From Roseiarcus sp963794655 (GTDB lineage: Bacteria > Pseudomonadota > Alphaproteobacteria > Rhizobiales > Beijerinckiaceae): DNA of 64,000 bases. The stretch spans positions 620,001 to 684,000 of the forward strand of contig CAWCEV010000008.1 in NCBI GenBank assembly GCA_963794655.1, given 5' to 3'. Positions within the stretch are counted from its first letter, which is position 1. Every line of letters starts with the position of its first letter. A model generated the notes under the pieces. It made no database searches. It was not told the DNA's origin and worked only from the letters and a program-made list of their open reading frames with translations. The position numbers and the translations under genes were made by a program. This document shows positions 16,869-25,775 of the stretch, piece after piece.

Positions 16869-17882
16869 TCAACCCCAGCAGAGCTTCATGCCCTCGTCGG
16901 AATTGATCGAGGGAACCCCGGGAACCGGGTGGTCGGTAACGAGCTTCTCGCCCGTATCGATGCTCACGGGCTTCTTGCCGGTTTTCACGTAGTCGACGAC
17001 CGCCTGAACGCCGTCCGCGGCCATCAACAGCGGATACTGCTGCGAGGTCGCGCCGATTACGCCAGCCTTGACGCTCTTGATGCCATTGCAGCCGCCGTCG
17101 ACAGCGACCACGACCACGCCTTTCTCCTTGCCCGCAGCCTTCAGCGCGGCATAGCCGCCGTCGGCCGAGGGCTCGTTGATCGCATAGACGAGATCGATCT
17201 GGTCGGCTTTCTGGAGGATCTTCTCCATCGCCGTGCGGCCGCCTTCGTCCGAGCCCGCGGTCACGTCGGAGCCGACGATCTGCGGGCTGTCGCTCGTCGC
17301 ATAGTGCTTGGGATCCTTGACCGGAATGCCGAAGCCGGTGAGGAAGCCGTTGTGACGCAGGTAGTCGACCGTCGGCTGGTTGGCGGCTAGATCGAGAGTT
17401 GCGATCTTGGCAGTCTTTGCCTTGTCTCCTAGCGTCCCCTTCGCCCACTGGCCGATCAATTCGCCCGCTTTGAAGTTGTCGGTGGCGAAGTTGGCGTCAG
17501 CGGCAGTGACCGGATCGAGCGGCGTGTCGAGCGTGATCACGAGGACGCCAGCCTTGCGGGCCTTCTCGACGGTCGGGACGATAGCGGTCGAATCGCTTGG
17601 GACGAGAAGGATGCCTTTGGCGCCGGCGGCAATCAGCTGCTCGATCGCGGCGACCTCGCCGTCGTTGTCGCCATCGAACTTGCCAGCAAGGGCCTGCGTC
17701 GTGACGCCAAGTTCCTTGGCCTTTGCCTCGAACCCTTCTCTCATCTTAACGAAGAAGGGGTTTGTGTTGGTCTTGGTGACGAGCCCTACCAAAATCTGAT
17801 CGGCATGGGCGGGCGCTCCCATAAGCGCGACGGAGAGAGCAGCTACGGCAGCGGACGTGAAAATACCAGAAATCTTGGACAC
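16869..17882 (-). CDS. frcB: Periplasmic sugar-binding protein, FrcB-like
   Basis: 337 residues from GTG 17882, which has GGAGGAAA upstream and starts a proper signal peptide (ends A-P-A-H-A-D). The longer frame upstream is rejected because it would bury the signal sequence. Peripla_BP_4 fold: V-T-K-T-N-T-N-P-F-F-V-K-M, A-I-E-Q-L-I-A-A-G-A-K-G-I-L-L-V-P, D-T-P-L-D-P, and V-V-A-V-D-G-G-C-N-G-I. It captures the sugar for FrcCA. First gene of the operon, divergent from the ROK regulator. Confidence 0.87.
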   Translation of the reverse strand: MSKISGIFTSAAVAALSVALMGAPAHADQILVGLVTKTNTNPFFVKMREGFEAKAKELGVTTQALAGKFDGDNDGEVAAIEQLIAAGAKGILLVPSDSTAIVPTVEKARKAGVLVITLDTPLDPVTAADANFATDNFKAGELIGQWAKGTLGDKAKTAKIATLDLAANQPTVDYLRHNGFLTGFGIPVKDPKHYATSDSPQIVGSDVTAGSDEGGRTAMEKILQKADQIDLVYAINEPSADGGYAALKAAGKEKGVVVVAVDGGCNGIKSVKAGVIGATSQQYPLLMAADGVQAVVDYVKTGKKPVSIDTGEKLVTDHPVPGVPSINSDEGMKLCWG

Positions 17883-18012
17883 GGGTTTCCTCCCTTGGAT
17901 ATTACAGCGGCGGCGTCGATCGCGGCCGAACTCACCGGAGCGCTTGGCGCCCTGGCGCACATTGACCTTACCGCGCCGTCGTAGCTTGCATAGGGCAAAC
18001 TTTTGGCGAAGA

Positions 18013-18049
18013 GTCAAGGATAACTACATCCGGTGGAATAATCCTTGAC
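18013..18049. promoter_or_regulatory. Paired operator in the frcB/ROK divergent promoter
   Basis: Perfect 9-bp inverted repeat GTCAAGGAT (18013-18021) and ATCCTTGAC (18041-18049), centres 28 bp apart. Each half contains a TTGAC: TTGACT leftward (18017-18012) and TTGACA rightward (18044-18049), so each half overlaps a candidate -35 box of one divergent promoter. The -10 boxes are weak. A dimeric ROK repressor bound here would block both genes. Confidence 0.6.
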
Positions 18050-18111
18050 ACGCCATCCTGACACGCTCAATCATGTGCAAGGCGATGCCGATAACGATAT
18101 AGAGGCGAGGA

Positions 18112-19407
18112 ATGAAGGAGGCGCGTGGCGATCCGCGCGCGTATGCGAGCGGGGGGCCCAAGGGCGCTGACCCTGCGCGCGCTTCGGCGCCGATCGGAGG
18201 CGCAGCAACGAATATCGGCGGCGCGAATCAGGCGGGCGTGCGTCTCTACAACGAGCGGCTGCTGCTTTCCCTCGTGCGCCGTTTCGGGCCGCTGTCGAAA
18301 GTCGAGGTCGCGAGATTGACGGGACTGTCGGTGCAATCGACCTCAGCAATCTTGAACCGGCTTCAAGTCGACGGGCTGTTGAAGCGCGAACCGCCGCTGC
18401 GTGGCCGGGTCGGACAGCCGACGATCCCGATGTCGCTCGACCCGGAAGGCGCTTTTTCGTTCGGGCTAAAAATAGGGCGGCGCAGCTGCGATCTGGTGCT
18501 AATCGACTTCTGTGGCGACATTCGTCACCGGGCTCGCCGCGCCTACGCGTTTCCTACCCCAACCATGATCCTCGATTTTGTCCGGGACGCGCTGCCATCG
18601 CTCTCCGGTTCGCTCAGCGCGTCCCAGAAGCGGAAGATCGCCGGCCTTGGCGTAGCAACGCCCTTCCAGCTGTGGAATTGGGAAGCCGAGATCGGCGCGC
18701 CGCCAGGAGCAATGAACGCGTGGCGACACTTCGACGGGGAAGGCGAGATCGCCGCGGTCTGTCCTTATCCGACGACGCTCTGCAATGACGCTACCGCCGC
18801 TTGCGCGGCAGAATTCTTCTTTGGCCGTTGCTGGCGGTATCGCGACTTCCTCTATTTTTTCATCGGTGAGTTCCTGGGTGGCGGATTGGTGCTCGACGGC
18901 GCGCTGCGTCCAGGACGGACCGGTAATGCCGCCGCTCTCGGATCAATGCCGATCATGACAAACGGCAATGGCGGCGTCGCATCCCAGTTGATTGCACGCG
19001 CCTCCGTCTATCAATTGGAGCGCAGGCTCGAGGCTGCGGGAATCGAGGCCTCGTCGATCTGGGCTACTCCTGATTCATGGGGCGAATTCGGGGCGCAACT
19101 CGACGAGTGGATCGAAGAGGCCGCGTCGGCGCTGGCCTATGCGTCGGTCGCGGCAGTTTCCGTCATCGATTTCGAGGCGATCGTCATTGACGGCGAGATT
19201 CCGGCAAAGGTTCGCGAGCGCCTGACTGACCGGACCGCGGAGGTTTTTGCCGGCCTTGACCGGCGTGGCTTGAGCGATGTCGAGATCGTCTCAGGCGGAA
19301 TCGGGCCCGACGCCCGCGCGATCGGAGGCGCGGCTTTGCCGCTCATCAAGAATTTCGCCCGCGACCGTGAGGTTCTGTTCAAGGATGCTGTGAATCAGGC
19401 GACCTGA
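18112..19407 (+). CDS. ROK-family transcriptional regulator of the Frc operon
   Basis: 431 residues. After a ~35-residue Gly/Ala-rich lead, a winged helix-turn-helix (R-L-Y-N-E-R-L-L-L-S-L-V ... L-S-K-V-E-V-A-R-L-T-G-L-S-V-Q-S-T-S) binds DNA. A ROK/actin-like ATPase domain follows (F-S-F-G-L-K-I-G-R ... C-N-D-A-T-A-A-C-A-A-E ... G-E-F-L-G-G-G-L-V-L-D-G). It is probably a sugar-responsive repressor like XylR, NagC or FrcR. Its divergent position opposite frcB and the palindrome between them support control of frcBCA and of itself. The usual Cys-rich zinc loop of ROK kinases is not obvious. Confidence 0.87.
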   Translation: MKEARGDPRAYASGGPKGADPARASAPIGGAATNIGGANQAGVRLYNERLLLSLVRRFGPLSKVEVARLTGLSVQSTSAILNRLQVDGLLKREPPLRGRVGQPTIPMSLDPEGAFSFGLKIGRRSCDLVLIDFCGDIRHRARRAYAFPTPTMILDFVRDALPSLSGSLSASQKRKIAGLGVATPFQLWNWEAEIGAPPGAMNAWRHFDGEGEIAAVCPYPTTLCNDATAACAAEFFFGRCWRYRDFLYFFIGEFLGGGLVLDGALRPGRTGNAAALGSMPIMTNGNGGVASQLIARASVYQLERRLEAAGIEASSIWATPDSWGEFGAQLDEWIEEAASALAYASVAAVSVIDFEAIVIDGEIPAKVRERLTDRTAEVFAGLDRRGLSDVEIVSGGIGPDARAIGGAALPLIKNFARDREVLFKDAVNQAT

Positions 19408-19536
19408 GGCTCGATCTGAGTCTCGATCGCCCGACCTTGGCTCAGGCCTTGGGGATCGATAAGCTTCGGCCACGCGACCAGCACCGGACCGCCCGGGCAG
19501 TCACCACTTCGGTTAACGACGCCAAAGAGAGGCCTC

Positions 19537-21012
19537 ATGGCCATACGCAATGTAAAGGTCGAGCCATTCGATCTCGTCGTTTTCGGCGGGACCGGCGATC
19601 TTGCCCTCCGTAAGCTCTATCCCGCGCTCTTCCATCGCGAACGCAGCGACCAGTTTTCAGATCCGACCCGAATAATCGCGGCGTCACGTCGTCACCTCGA
19701 CCGCGACGCGTTCCGCGCCTCGGTCCTTGACGCCTTGACAAAATTCAAGGCCATCGACGCCGAAGCGGGCGCGGCCACAGAGAGATTTCTTTCCCGTCTC
19801 CATTTTGTCGCCGTCAACGCGACAGGCGACGAGGGGTGGGCAGACCTGAAGGCATTGCTCGGTCCCGACGAGCGCATTCGCGCTTATTACCTTGCGACCG
19901 GCCCTGACCTGTTCGGCCCGCTCGCGAAGCGCCTCGGCGCTGAAGGACTCGTGACTCCGCGCTCGCGCATCATCGTCGAGAAGCCGATTGGCAAGGATGG
20001 CGAGAGCGCGGCGGCAATCAACGATGTGATCGGATCAGTGTTTCTCGAGCGCAATATCTTCCGTATTGACCACTATCTCGGCAAGGAATCGGTGCAGAAC
20101 CTCATGGCGCTGCGCTTCGCCAACATTCTTCTGGAGCCGCTGTGGAACAGCGCGCACATCGATCACGTGCAGATCACCGTCGCCGAGACGCTCGGCGTCG
20201 AAGGCCGTGGCGGTTACTATGAAGAAGCAGGCGCGATGCGTGACATGGTCCAGAACCATATGATGCAGCTCGTCTGCCTCGTCGCGATGGAGCCGCCCAA
20301 TTCGCTTGAGGCGGATTCGCTGCGCGATGAGAAACTCAAGGTGCTAAAAGCACTCCAGCGGATCGACGAAACCAACATCTCGAGTCTCGCTGTGCGCGGC
20401 CAATATCGCGCCGGCTTCGCCGACGGCGGGCCGGTCTCAGGCTACTTGCAGGACATCGGCAAGGAACACAGCGAGACCGAGACATTTGTGGCGCTCAAGC
20501 TCGGCATCGCCAATTGGCGGTGGGCGGGTGTCCCTTTCTATCTCCGCACCGGTAAACGGCTACCGCAGCGCTTCTCGGAAATCGTCGTCGGATTCCGTCA
20601 AGTGCCGCATGTCATATTCCCGATGCATCCAGACGGCATACCGCCCAACCGGCTTGTGGTGCGGGTTCAGCCGGACGAGGGAATCAAACTCTGGATGATG
20701 GTGAAGGAGCCCGGCCCAGGCGACATGCAACTCCAGCACGTGCCTCTCGACATGAGTTTCGCCAGGGCGTTCGGCATGGCGTCAGCGGACGCCTATGAGC
20801 GACTTCTTATGGACGCGCTCCGCGGAAATGCGGCACTGTTCATGCGACGCGACGAGGTCGAGGCGGCGTGGAAATTCGTCGATCCAATCCGGGAGGCATG
20901 GGCGCAGTCGGGTGAGTTGCCGCGCCCGTATGCCGCCGGCACATGGGGCCCCAACGCGTCCGTGGCGTTGATCGAACGCGATGGGCGGACCTGGAACGAG
21001 GAATACGAATGA
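19537..21012 (+). CDS. zwf: Glucose-6-phosphate 1-dehydrogenase
   Basis: 491 residues, standard length. N-terminal dinucleotide site G-G-T-G-D-L-A, active-site R-I-D-H-Y-L-G-K-E (residues ~175-183), E-K-P-I-G-K, and P-F-Y-L-R-T-G-K in the C-terminal domain are all in place. Oxidises glucose-6-phosphate to 6-phosphogluconolactone with NAD(P). Its stop overlaps the pgl start (ATGA), so the two are translationally coupled. No edd or eda gene is in the window, so whether flux goes to the Entner-Doudoroff or pentose phosphate route is not shown here. Confidence 0.96.
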   Translation: MAIRNVKVEPFDLVVFGGTGDLALRKLYPALFHRERSDQFSDPTRIIAASRRHLDRDAFRASVLDALTKFKAIDAEAGAATERFLSRLHFVAVNATGDEGWADLKALLGPDERIRAYYLATGPDLFGPLAKRLGAEGLVTPRSRIIVEKPIGKDGESAAAINDVIGSVFLERNIFRIDHYLGKESVQNLMALRFANILLEPLWNSAHIDHVQITVAETLGVEGRGGYYEEAGAMRDMVQNHMMQLVCLVAMEPPNSLEADSLRDEKLKVLKALQRIDETNISSLAVRGQYRAGFADGGPVSGYLQDIGKEHSETETFVALKLGIANWRWAGVPFYLRTGKRLPQRFSEIVVGFRQVPHVIFPMHPDGIPPNRLVVRVQPDEGIKLWMMVKEPGPGDMQLQHVPLDMSFARAFGMASADAYERLLMDALRGNAALFMRRDEVEAAWKFVDPIREAWAQSGELPRPYAAGTWGPNASVALIERDGRTWNEEYE

Positions 21013-21722
21013 TCCAGACCGATTTCCACCGTCGCGAATTCGTCAATGGCGAGGAGCTGGCGCAAAGCTTGGCGGAATGGACAGCCGAACGCCTTCGGTC
21101 GGCGATCGCGGCGAGAGGGGTGGCTCTGCTCATTGTCTCGGGCGGCAAATCCCCGGCGCGGTTCTTTGAACTGCTTTCGGACATGGCGCTCGACTGGACC
21201 CGAGTTCATGTGACGCTTGCCGACGAACGGCGGGTGCCCGACGACAGCCCGCGCTCCAACGCCCGTTTGGTGAGGGAGAAATTGCTGTGCAATCAAGCGG
21301 CGGCGGCGAACTTCACGCCGCTTGCCGATGTCCGCCTGCCGCCGGATCAGGAGCTTGCAGCAGCAAGCGCGCGCATCGCCAGTTTGCCAATGCCTGCGGA
21401 CATTGTGATCTTGGGCATGGGCGATGACGGACACACCGCCTCATGGTTTCCAGGCGCTAACAGCCTCGCCGACGCAATGGACGCGGGGGCTCGGCAACTC
21501 GTTGCGCCGATTGTTGCTCCGGATGCACCCGAACCGCGCCTTACGCTGACCGGACGCATTATACTTCGCGCAGGGGCGATCGCGCTCGAGATCGAGGGCG
21601 AGGCAAAGCTCAGCACTTTCGCGGCGGCGCTGGAGCCCGGCCCGGAGGACGCGATGCCGATTCGCGCGGTGCTTCGAGGCGTCGGCGACAGGCTAACCGT
21701 TTTCAGCTCTCGGCAAGCGTGA
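21009..21722 (+). CDS. pgl: 6-phosphogluconolactonase (DevB type)
   Basis: 237 residues from ATG 21009, overlapping the zwf stop. Glucosamine/galactosamine-6-P isomerase-like fold with V-S-G-G-K-S-P (residues ~42), L-A-D-E-R-R-V-P, and I-L-G-M-G-D-D-G-H-T-A-S as substrate-binding landmarks. It hydrolyses the lactone made by Zwf. The longer upstream frame with M-G-P-Q is inside zwf and rejected. Confidence 0.92.
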   Translation: MIQTDFHRREFVNGEELAQSLAEWTAERLRSAIAARGVALLIVSGGKSPARFFELLSDMALDWTRVHVTLADERRVPDDSPRSNARLVREKLLCNQAAAANFTPLADVRLPPDQELAAASARIASLPMPADIVILGMGDDGHTASWFPGANSLADAMDAGARQLVAPIVAPDAPEPRLTLTGRIILRAGAIALEIEGEAKLSTFAAALEPGPEDAMPIRAVLRGVGDRLTVFSSRQA

Positions 21723-21766
21723 TTGGATGAATTTCCGTCACCGAGGGCGGGGCGGGTCCTGCATCT

Positions 21767-22993
21767 TCATGCCTTGACGAACGGGCATCCGCCTTTGTCC
21801 AGAGGACGAAAAGCGTCTTCGGGTTTGATCGTTGAGACCAATTGGAAATAGTCCCAATCGTATTTTGATTCGGCGGGCGTTTTGGCCTTGTAGAGATACA
21901 TCGGATGGAGCTTGCGTCCGTCGACGCGGATGATCCCCTTTCCGAACAACGGATCGTCGGTCGGGATCGCCTTCATCGTGTCCACCACCTTCACGCCGTC
22001 GTCGGCGCTCTTTAGCTGCGCCACTGCCTTCATCAGATGCTCGGTCGCCGCGTACATGCCCGCGTGCATGTCGTTCGGCATAATCTTCTTGGGGTGAGCG
22101 GCTTGGAAACGCTTGGCGAAAGCGCGCGTCCCCTCGTTCGCGTCCCAATAGAAGCCGGTGCAGATCGTCGTCCCGTCGACGATGTCGAGACCGAGCGAGG
22201 GAATATTGGTGATGTTCAGAATCAAGCCGGCAAGACGCTGCTTTTCGCCAAGACCGAATTCATGTGCCTGTTTGATGCAATTGTTTAGGTCACCGCCGGC
22301 ATTGGCGAGTCCGACCGTGTCGGCGCCGGAGTTCTGCGCCTGCAGGACAAATGACGAGAAATCGGCGGTGTTGAGCGGATGGCGCACCGACCCAACCACC
22401 TTGCCGCCGGCCGCCTGAACCGCAGCGGCGCAATTGGCTTCCAGATCTTTGCCGAACGCGTAGTCGGCGGTGATGAAGAACCAGCTCTTGCCGCCCGCCT
22501 CCGTCAGCGCTTTGCCGAGCCCCGTACCCAGGGCGTAGGTATCATAAGTCCAGTGAACGAAATTGCGCGAGCATTTCGGGCCGGTCATGACCGAAGATCC
22601 CGCCCCCGATCCGATTGCCGCCTTGTTCTTCTCCTGCGCTACCGCGATCACTGCGAGCGCGACCGCCGAATTGGGCAAGTCCATGACCACATCGACATTC
22701 TCCGAATCGAACCATTGCCGCGCGATCGCCGACCCGACGTCGGGTTTGTTCTGATGATCAGCCGAGACGATTTCGACGGGTACGCCCAATGCCTTCGAGA
22801 AGTCATCGACGGCGAGCTGTGTCGCGACGACGGAGCCTATGCCCTGATAGTCCGCGTAGACGCTCGACATATCGTTGAGGATGCCGATCTTGAGCGGCCG
22901 CGCCGCCTGAGCGCGAACAACGCTTGGCCTCAGCGCCAGCGCTGCACCCCCCACCAGGACATCTCGTCGATTTGGCCTTATTCCGGCGCCCAT
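21767..22993 (-). CDS. Orphan branched-chain/amide-type ABC substrate-binding protein
   Basis: 408 residues with a Tat-like signal (N-R-R-D-V-L-V-G-G-A-A-L-A-L). Peripla_BP_6 fold: L-K-I-G-I-L-N-D-M-S-S, D-H-Q-N-K-P-D-V-G, Y-A-F-G-K-D-L-E, and Y-A-A-T-E-H-L-M-K-A-V. Family members bind amino acids, urea, amides or aromatic acids. No permease or ATPase genes lie next to it, so it either borrows a distant Liv-type transporter or is a sensor. It is convergent with pgl (45-bp gap) and divergent from the Rrf2 regulator. Confidence 0.85.
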   Translation of the reverse strand: MGAGIRPNRRDVLVGGAALALRPSVVRAQAARPLKIGILNDMSSVYADYQGIGSVVATQLAVDDFSKALGVPVEIVSADHQNKPDVGSAIARQWFDSENVDVVMDLPNSAVALAVIAVAQEKNKAAIGSGAGSSVMTGPKCSRNFVHWTYDTYALGTGLGKALTEAGGKSWFFITADYAFGKDLEANCAAAVQAAGGKVVGSVRHPLNTADFSSFVLQAQNSGADTVGLANAGGDLNNCIKQAHEFGLGEKQRLAGLILNITNIPSLGLDIVDGTTICTGFYWDANEGTRAFAKRFQAAHPKKIMPNDMHAGMYAATEHLMKAVAQLKSADDGVKVVDTMKAIPTDDPLFGKGIIRVDGRKLHPMYLYKAKTPAESKYDWDYFQLVSTIKPEDAFRPLDKGGCPFVKA

Positions 22994-23316
22994 TCCGTCC
23001 TCCCTGCGATGCTTCCATTAAGGCCTATTTGCCAGGCCCTGGTCCAACCAACTGTGGAGCTTCACGTCGGCCGAGGCAAGTCGCATCCGCGAAACAGAGA
23101 CAGCCAGAGTTGTGCCGGCGCGTATCCTACCCCGCGCCGCAAGATGCGCCCGCGGCGGGCTCCGCGACACGTTTACGGACCGATTCGGGCCTTCCCACAA
23201 TACTCGCTGGCTAAGCAACTAATACACTGGACTTTTTGCCTTAACCCGTTCTCTTAAGCGCCCGAGCGCGGCGCGTCCGCCGCCGCTCAGCACAGCTATG
23301 CTCAGGGACTAAATCC
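22994..23316. other. Intergenic region between divergent binding-protein and Rrf2 genes
   Basis: 323 bp with no supported gene. It must hold both divergent promoters. A TTTTTGCC-TTAA stretch around 23234-23243 is the only AT-rich part. No clear repeat or -35/-10 pair was seen. Confidence 0.5.
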
Positions 23317-23766
23317 GTGCTCACCAAGAAGGGAAAATACGGCCTTAAAGCAATGGTGCATCTCGCCGGACTCGCCCCTGACGAGCTAGCTCAGGCTGCG
23401 GATATCGCCAAAACCAATACGATTTCCAAGAAGTTTCTTGACCACATCCTGACAGAGTTGCGCCACGCGGGCCTCGTCTACTCCAAGAAGGGAAAGGGCG
23501 GCGGCTATGCGCTGGCCCGCGCGGCGCATGAGATTCGGATCGGCGCGATCGTGCGCGCCCTTGATGGTCCCTTGGCTCCGATCGCTTGCGCATCGGTCAC
23601 CGCTTATCGGCCTTGCGACGATTGCGCGGACCTCAAGACGTGCCCGGTCCGACTCACCATGGTCGCCGCGCGGAACGCGATTGCAAGCGTACTCGACCGT
23701 CAGACCCTTGCCGATATGCGCGCTCTCTCACCGGGTGAAGAGCTTGCGTTGATGTATGACATATAG
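23317..23766 (+). CDS. Rrf2-family transcriptional regulator with Fe-S-type cysteines
   Basis: 149 residues from a GTG start. Winged helix: K-G-K-Y-G-L-K-A-M-V-H-L-A, T-I-S-K-K-F-L-D-H-I-L-T-E-L, G-K-G-G-G-Y-A-L. The C-terminal loop holds four Cys (I-A-C-A-S, P-C-D-D-C, T-C-P-V), which exceeds the three ligands of IscR- or RirA-like proteins and allows an Fe-S cluster. Would act as an iron, redox or NO sensor. Stands alone, divergent from the orphan binding protein and 234 bp before the DJ-1/PfpI gene; its targets cannot be read from the sequence. Confidence 0.88.
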   Translation: MLTKKGKYGLKAMVHLAGLAPDELAQAADIAKTNTISKKFLDHILTELRHAGLVYSKKGKGGGYALARAAHEIRIGAIVRALDGPLAPIACASVTAYRPCDDCADLKTCPVRLTMVAARNAIASVLDRQTLADMRALSPGEELALMYDI

Positions 23767-24000
23767 CGAGACACCAGGCCGCCCGGATCGACAAATGCGA
23801 ACGGTCGGCGAATCCGGGGAGGTTACCTTCGTAAGTTGGGGTTGCGGAGTGCGCCTTCACTCTCGACCCGCTCGAGAAGCTGTCGGTGCGGCGGCGCCTC
23901 GAACAAGCACGCCCGCCTTCGAAAGCAGGCGATCATGGCCGGTTGACAACAGCCAGCCGCGATTGCAAGGCTTAAGATAGGCAGGAAACGGAGGAACGCT

Positions 24001-24621
24001 ATGGCGGGCAAGAAGATTTTGATGCTGGTTGGCGAATTCAGCGAGGAATACGAAATATTCGTATTCGAGCAGGCTATGCATGCCGTGGGCCACAAGGTCG
24101 ACGTCGTCTGCCCCGACAAGAAGGCAGGTGAGAACATCAAAACCTCACTGCACGATTTTGAGGGCGATCAGACTTACACGGAGAAGCTTGGCCATCTCTA
24201 TGCGCTGAATAAGACCTTCGCCCAGGTCAAGCCAGACGAATATGATGCGGTTTACGTCGCCGGCGGGCGCGGCCCGGAATATATTCGGATCGACAAGCGC
24301 GTGCAGGATATTATCCGGCACTTCCACGAGGCAGAAAAGCCGATTTTCACAATCTGTCACGGCGTCCAGGTGCTGATCGCTGTGGACGGCGTGGTGAAGG
24401 GAAGACGAGTCGCGGCGCTGCAATATTGCGAGCCGGAAGTGCGACTGGCGGGCGGCATCTACGTCGACGTCGAACCGACCGGGGCTTGCACGGACGGCAA
24501 TCTGGTCTCCGCCAAGGGCTGGCCTGGCTTGGCCGCTTTCATGCGCGAATGCCTGAAGGTTTTGGGGACGGAGATCCATCACGGCGAAACGCTCAAGGGC
24601 CGTCAGCGCAAAGCAGCCTGA
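24001..24621 (+). CDS. DJ-1/PfpI-family protein
   Basis: 206 residues. Flavodoxin-like fold with the nucleophile elbow T-I-C-H-G-V-Q-V-L (Cys ~120) preceded by Y-V-A-G-G-R-G-P-E-Y; a Glu near residue 17 (E-E-Y-E) matches the conserved acid of the family. Members are proteases, glyoxalase-III-type deglycases or stress chaperones; the exact activity is open. No signal peptide. It is preceded by GGAGG and converges with acoC, with a hairpin between them. Confidence 0.85.
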   Translation: MAGKKILMLVGEFSEEYEIFVFEQAMHAVGHKVDVVCPDKKAGENIKTSLHDFEGDQTYTEKLGHLYALNKTFAQVKPDEYDAVYVAGGRGPEYIRIDKRVQDIIRHFHEAEKPIFTICHGVQVLIAVDGVVKGRRVAALQYCEPEVRLAGGIYVDVEPTGACTDGNLVSAKGWPGLAAFMRECLKVLGTEIHHGETLKGRQRKAA

Positions 24622-24637
24622 CGCGGCGCGGTTCGGG

Positions 24638-24662
24638 GCCGATCGCTTTATCGGCGATCGGC
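24638..24662. terminator. Hairpin between convergent genes
   Basis: Perfect 9-bp arms GCCGATCGC (24638-24646) and GCGATCGGC (24654-24662), 7-base loop. It lies over the end of acoC and just after the DJ-1/PfpI stop. No long T-run, so a weak bidirectional terminator at best. Confidence 0.45.
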
Positions 24663-25775
24663 GTCCTCGAACAGTTCGGCGAGTTTACCGTTGACCGTGC
24701 TTGCGGCCTCCAGGTGCGGCATGTGTCCGGCGTTCTCTATGAGCACGACCCTGACGGACGCGGGTAGTCCCTGCGCGGCCACGGGATTGAGAATTGCATC
24801 GCGCTCGCCCCACAAGATCATAACCGGAACCCGATCCTCTTGAACGAGATCCCGGAAGGTCGCCGTCTGCCGACCTGACGGGAGGTTCTTGTCGGCGATC
24901 GCGCGGAGCGCCTCCCTTGCGCCCTCGATGCGCTTGAAGCGCAGCACGCCTTCGATCATCTGAGACGAGACGAGGTCCGGGTCGCTCAAGAGAAGCTGCA
25001 GCGTCGCTTTGACGTCCTTTCGCTTCTGAGCGGCGATGAATCCCTCGACGAAGTCGGCGTTGACACGATCATCGAAACCCACTGGCGCAACGCCAGCAAC
25101 CGAAGCGACCCGCTCCGGCTGCTCCCGCAGGACCTGGAATGCGACCGCCCCGCCCAGCGAATGTCCGACGAGGTGGACTTTGTCGGCGCGGGTCTCGTCG
25201 ATCAAATCAGCGACCGCCTGGACAAGCTCGCTGATCTCGCCTGTGTTCAGGGACTTGCTTGACTTGCCGTGACCGGGCAGATCGACTGCGTAAACTGGGC
25301 GTGTCTTCGCCAACTCGTCGATGTTGAAAAGCCAGTTGTCGAAATCGCCGCCGAAGCCGTGGATAAGCAATACCGGCGTCGCTGAATTTTGCAGGCCCGC
25401 CGCCTTAAAGACCAGCGTCTTTCCGCCACGGTCCAACGTCCGCTCGACCGCCGCGCCCGCCGCGTCGGCGTCCTCGGGCGCCTCGACCACGAAACTAGCG
25501 ACGAAGGTGTCGATGTCCGCGTCGGAGACCGTAGGCGGCGCGAGGACCGCCAAGAGCGCCCCAACCGGCAGGACATCTCCTTCCTTCGCAACCAGACGAC
25601 GCAACATCCCGGAAGTCGGACTTTCGAAAACGTTAGCGAGTTTTGACGTCTCGATCTCTGCGATCTCCTGTCCTTTCTCGATCTGAGATCCGTTCTGGAC
25701 AAGCCATGAGGTCAGCGCGCCCTCCTCCATGGCGAGCCCCCATTTCGGCATCACGATGGTTTGGATCTCGCTCAT
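24648..25775 (-). CDS. acoC: Acetoin dehydrogenase E2 subunit (lipoyl domain + alpha/beta hydrolase)
   Basis: 375 residues, the length of AcoC of Cupriavidus. Residues 1-80 are a biotinyl/lipoyl domain with the modified Lys45 in E-I-E-T-S-K-L-A. After a linker, residues ~125-375 are an alpha/beta hydrolase (L-L-I-H-G-F-G-G, nucleophile G-H-S-L-G-G, late G-E-R-D-A-I, final His in E-N-A-G-H-M-P) in place of the usual CHAAC acyltransferase domain. This fusion is diagnostic for acetoin cleavage. Start overlaps the acoB stop (ATGA). E3 is not encoded nearby and must be shared. Confidence 0.88.
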   Translation of the reverse strand: MSEIQTIVMPKWGLAMEEGALTSWLVQNGSQIEKGQEIAEIETSKLANVFESPTSGMLRRLVAKEGDVLPVGALLAVLAPPTVSDADIDTFVASFVVEAPEDADAAGAAVERTLDRGGKTLVFKAAGLQNSATPVLLIHGFGGDFDNWLFNIDELAKTRPVYAVDLPGHGKSSKSLNTGEISELVQAVADLIDETRADKVHLVGHSLGGAVAFQVLREQPERVASVAGVAPVGFDDRVNADFVEGFIAAQKRKDVKATLQLLLSDPDLVSSQMIEGVLRFKRIEGAREALRAIADKNLPSGRQTATFRDLVQEDRVPVMILWGERDAILNPVAAQGLPASVRVVLIENAGHMPHLEAASTVNGKLAELFEDADRR

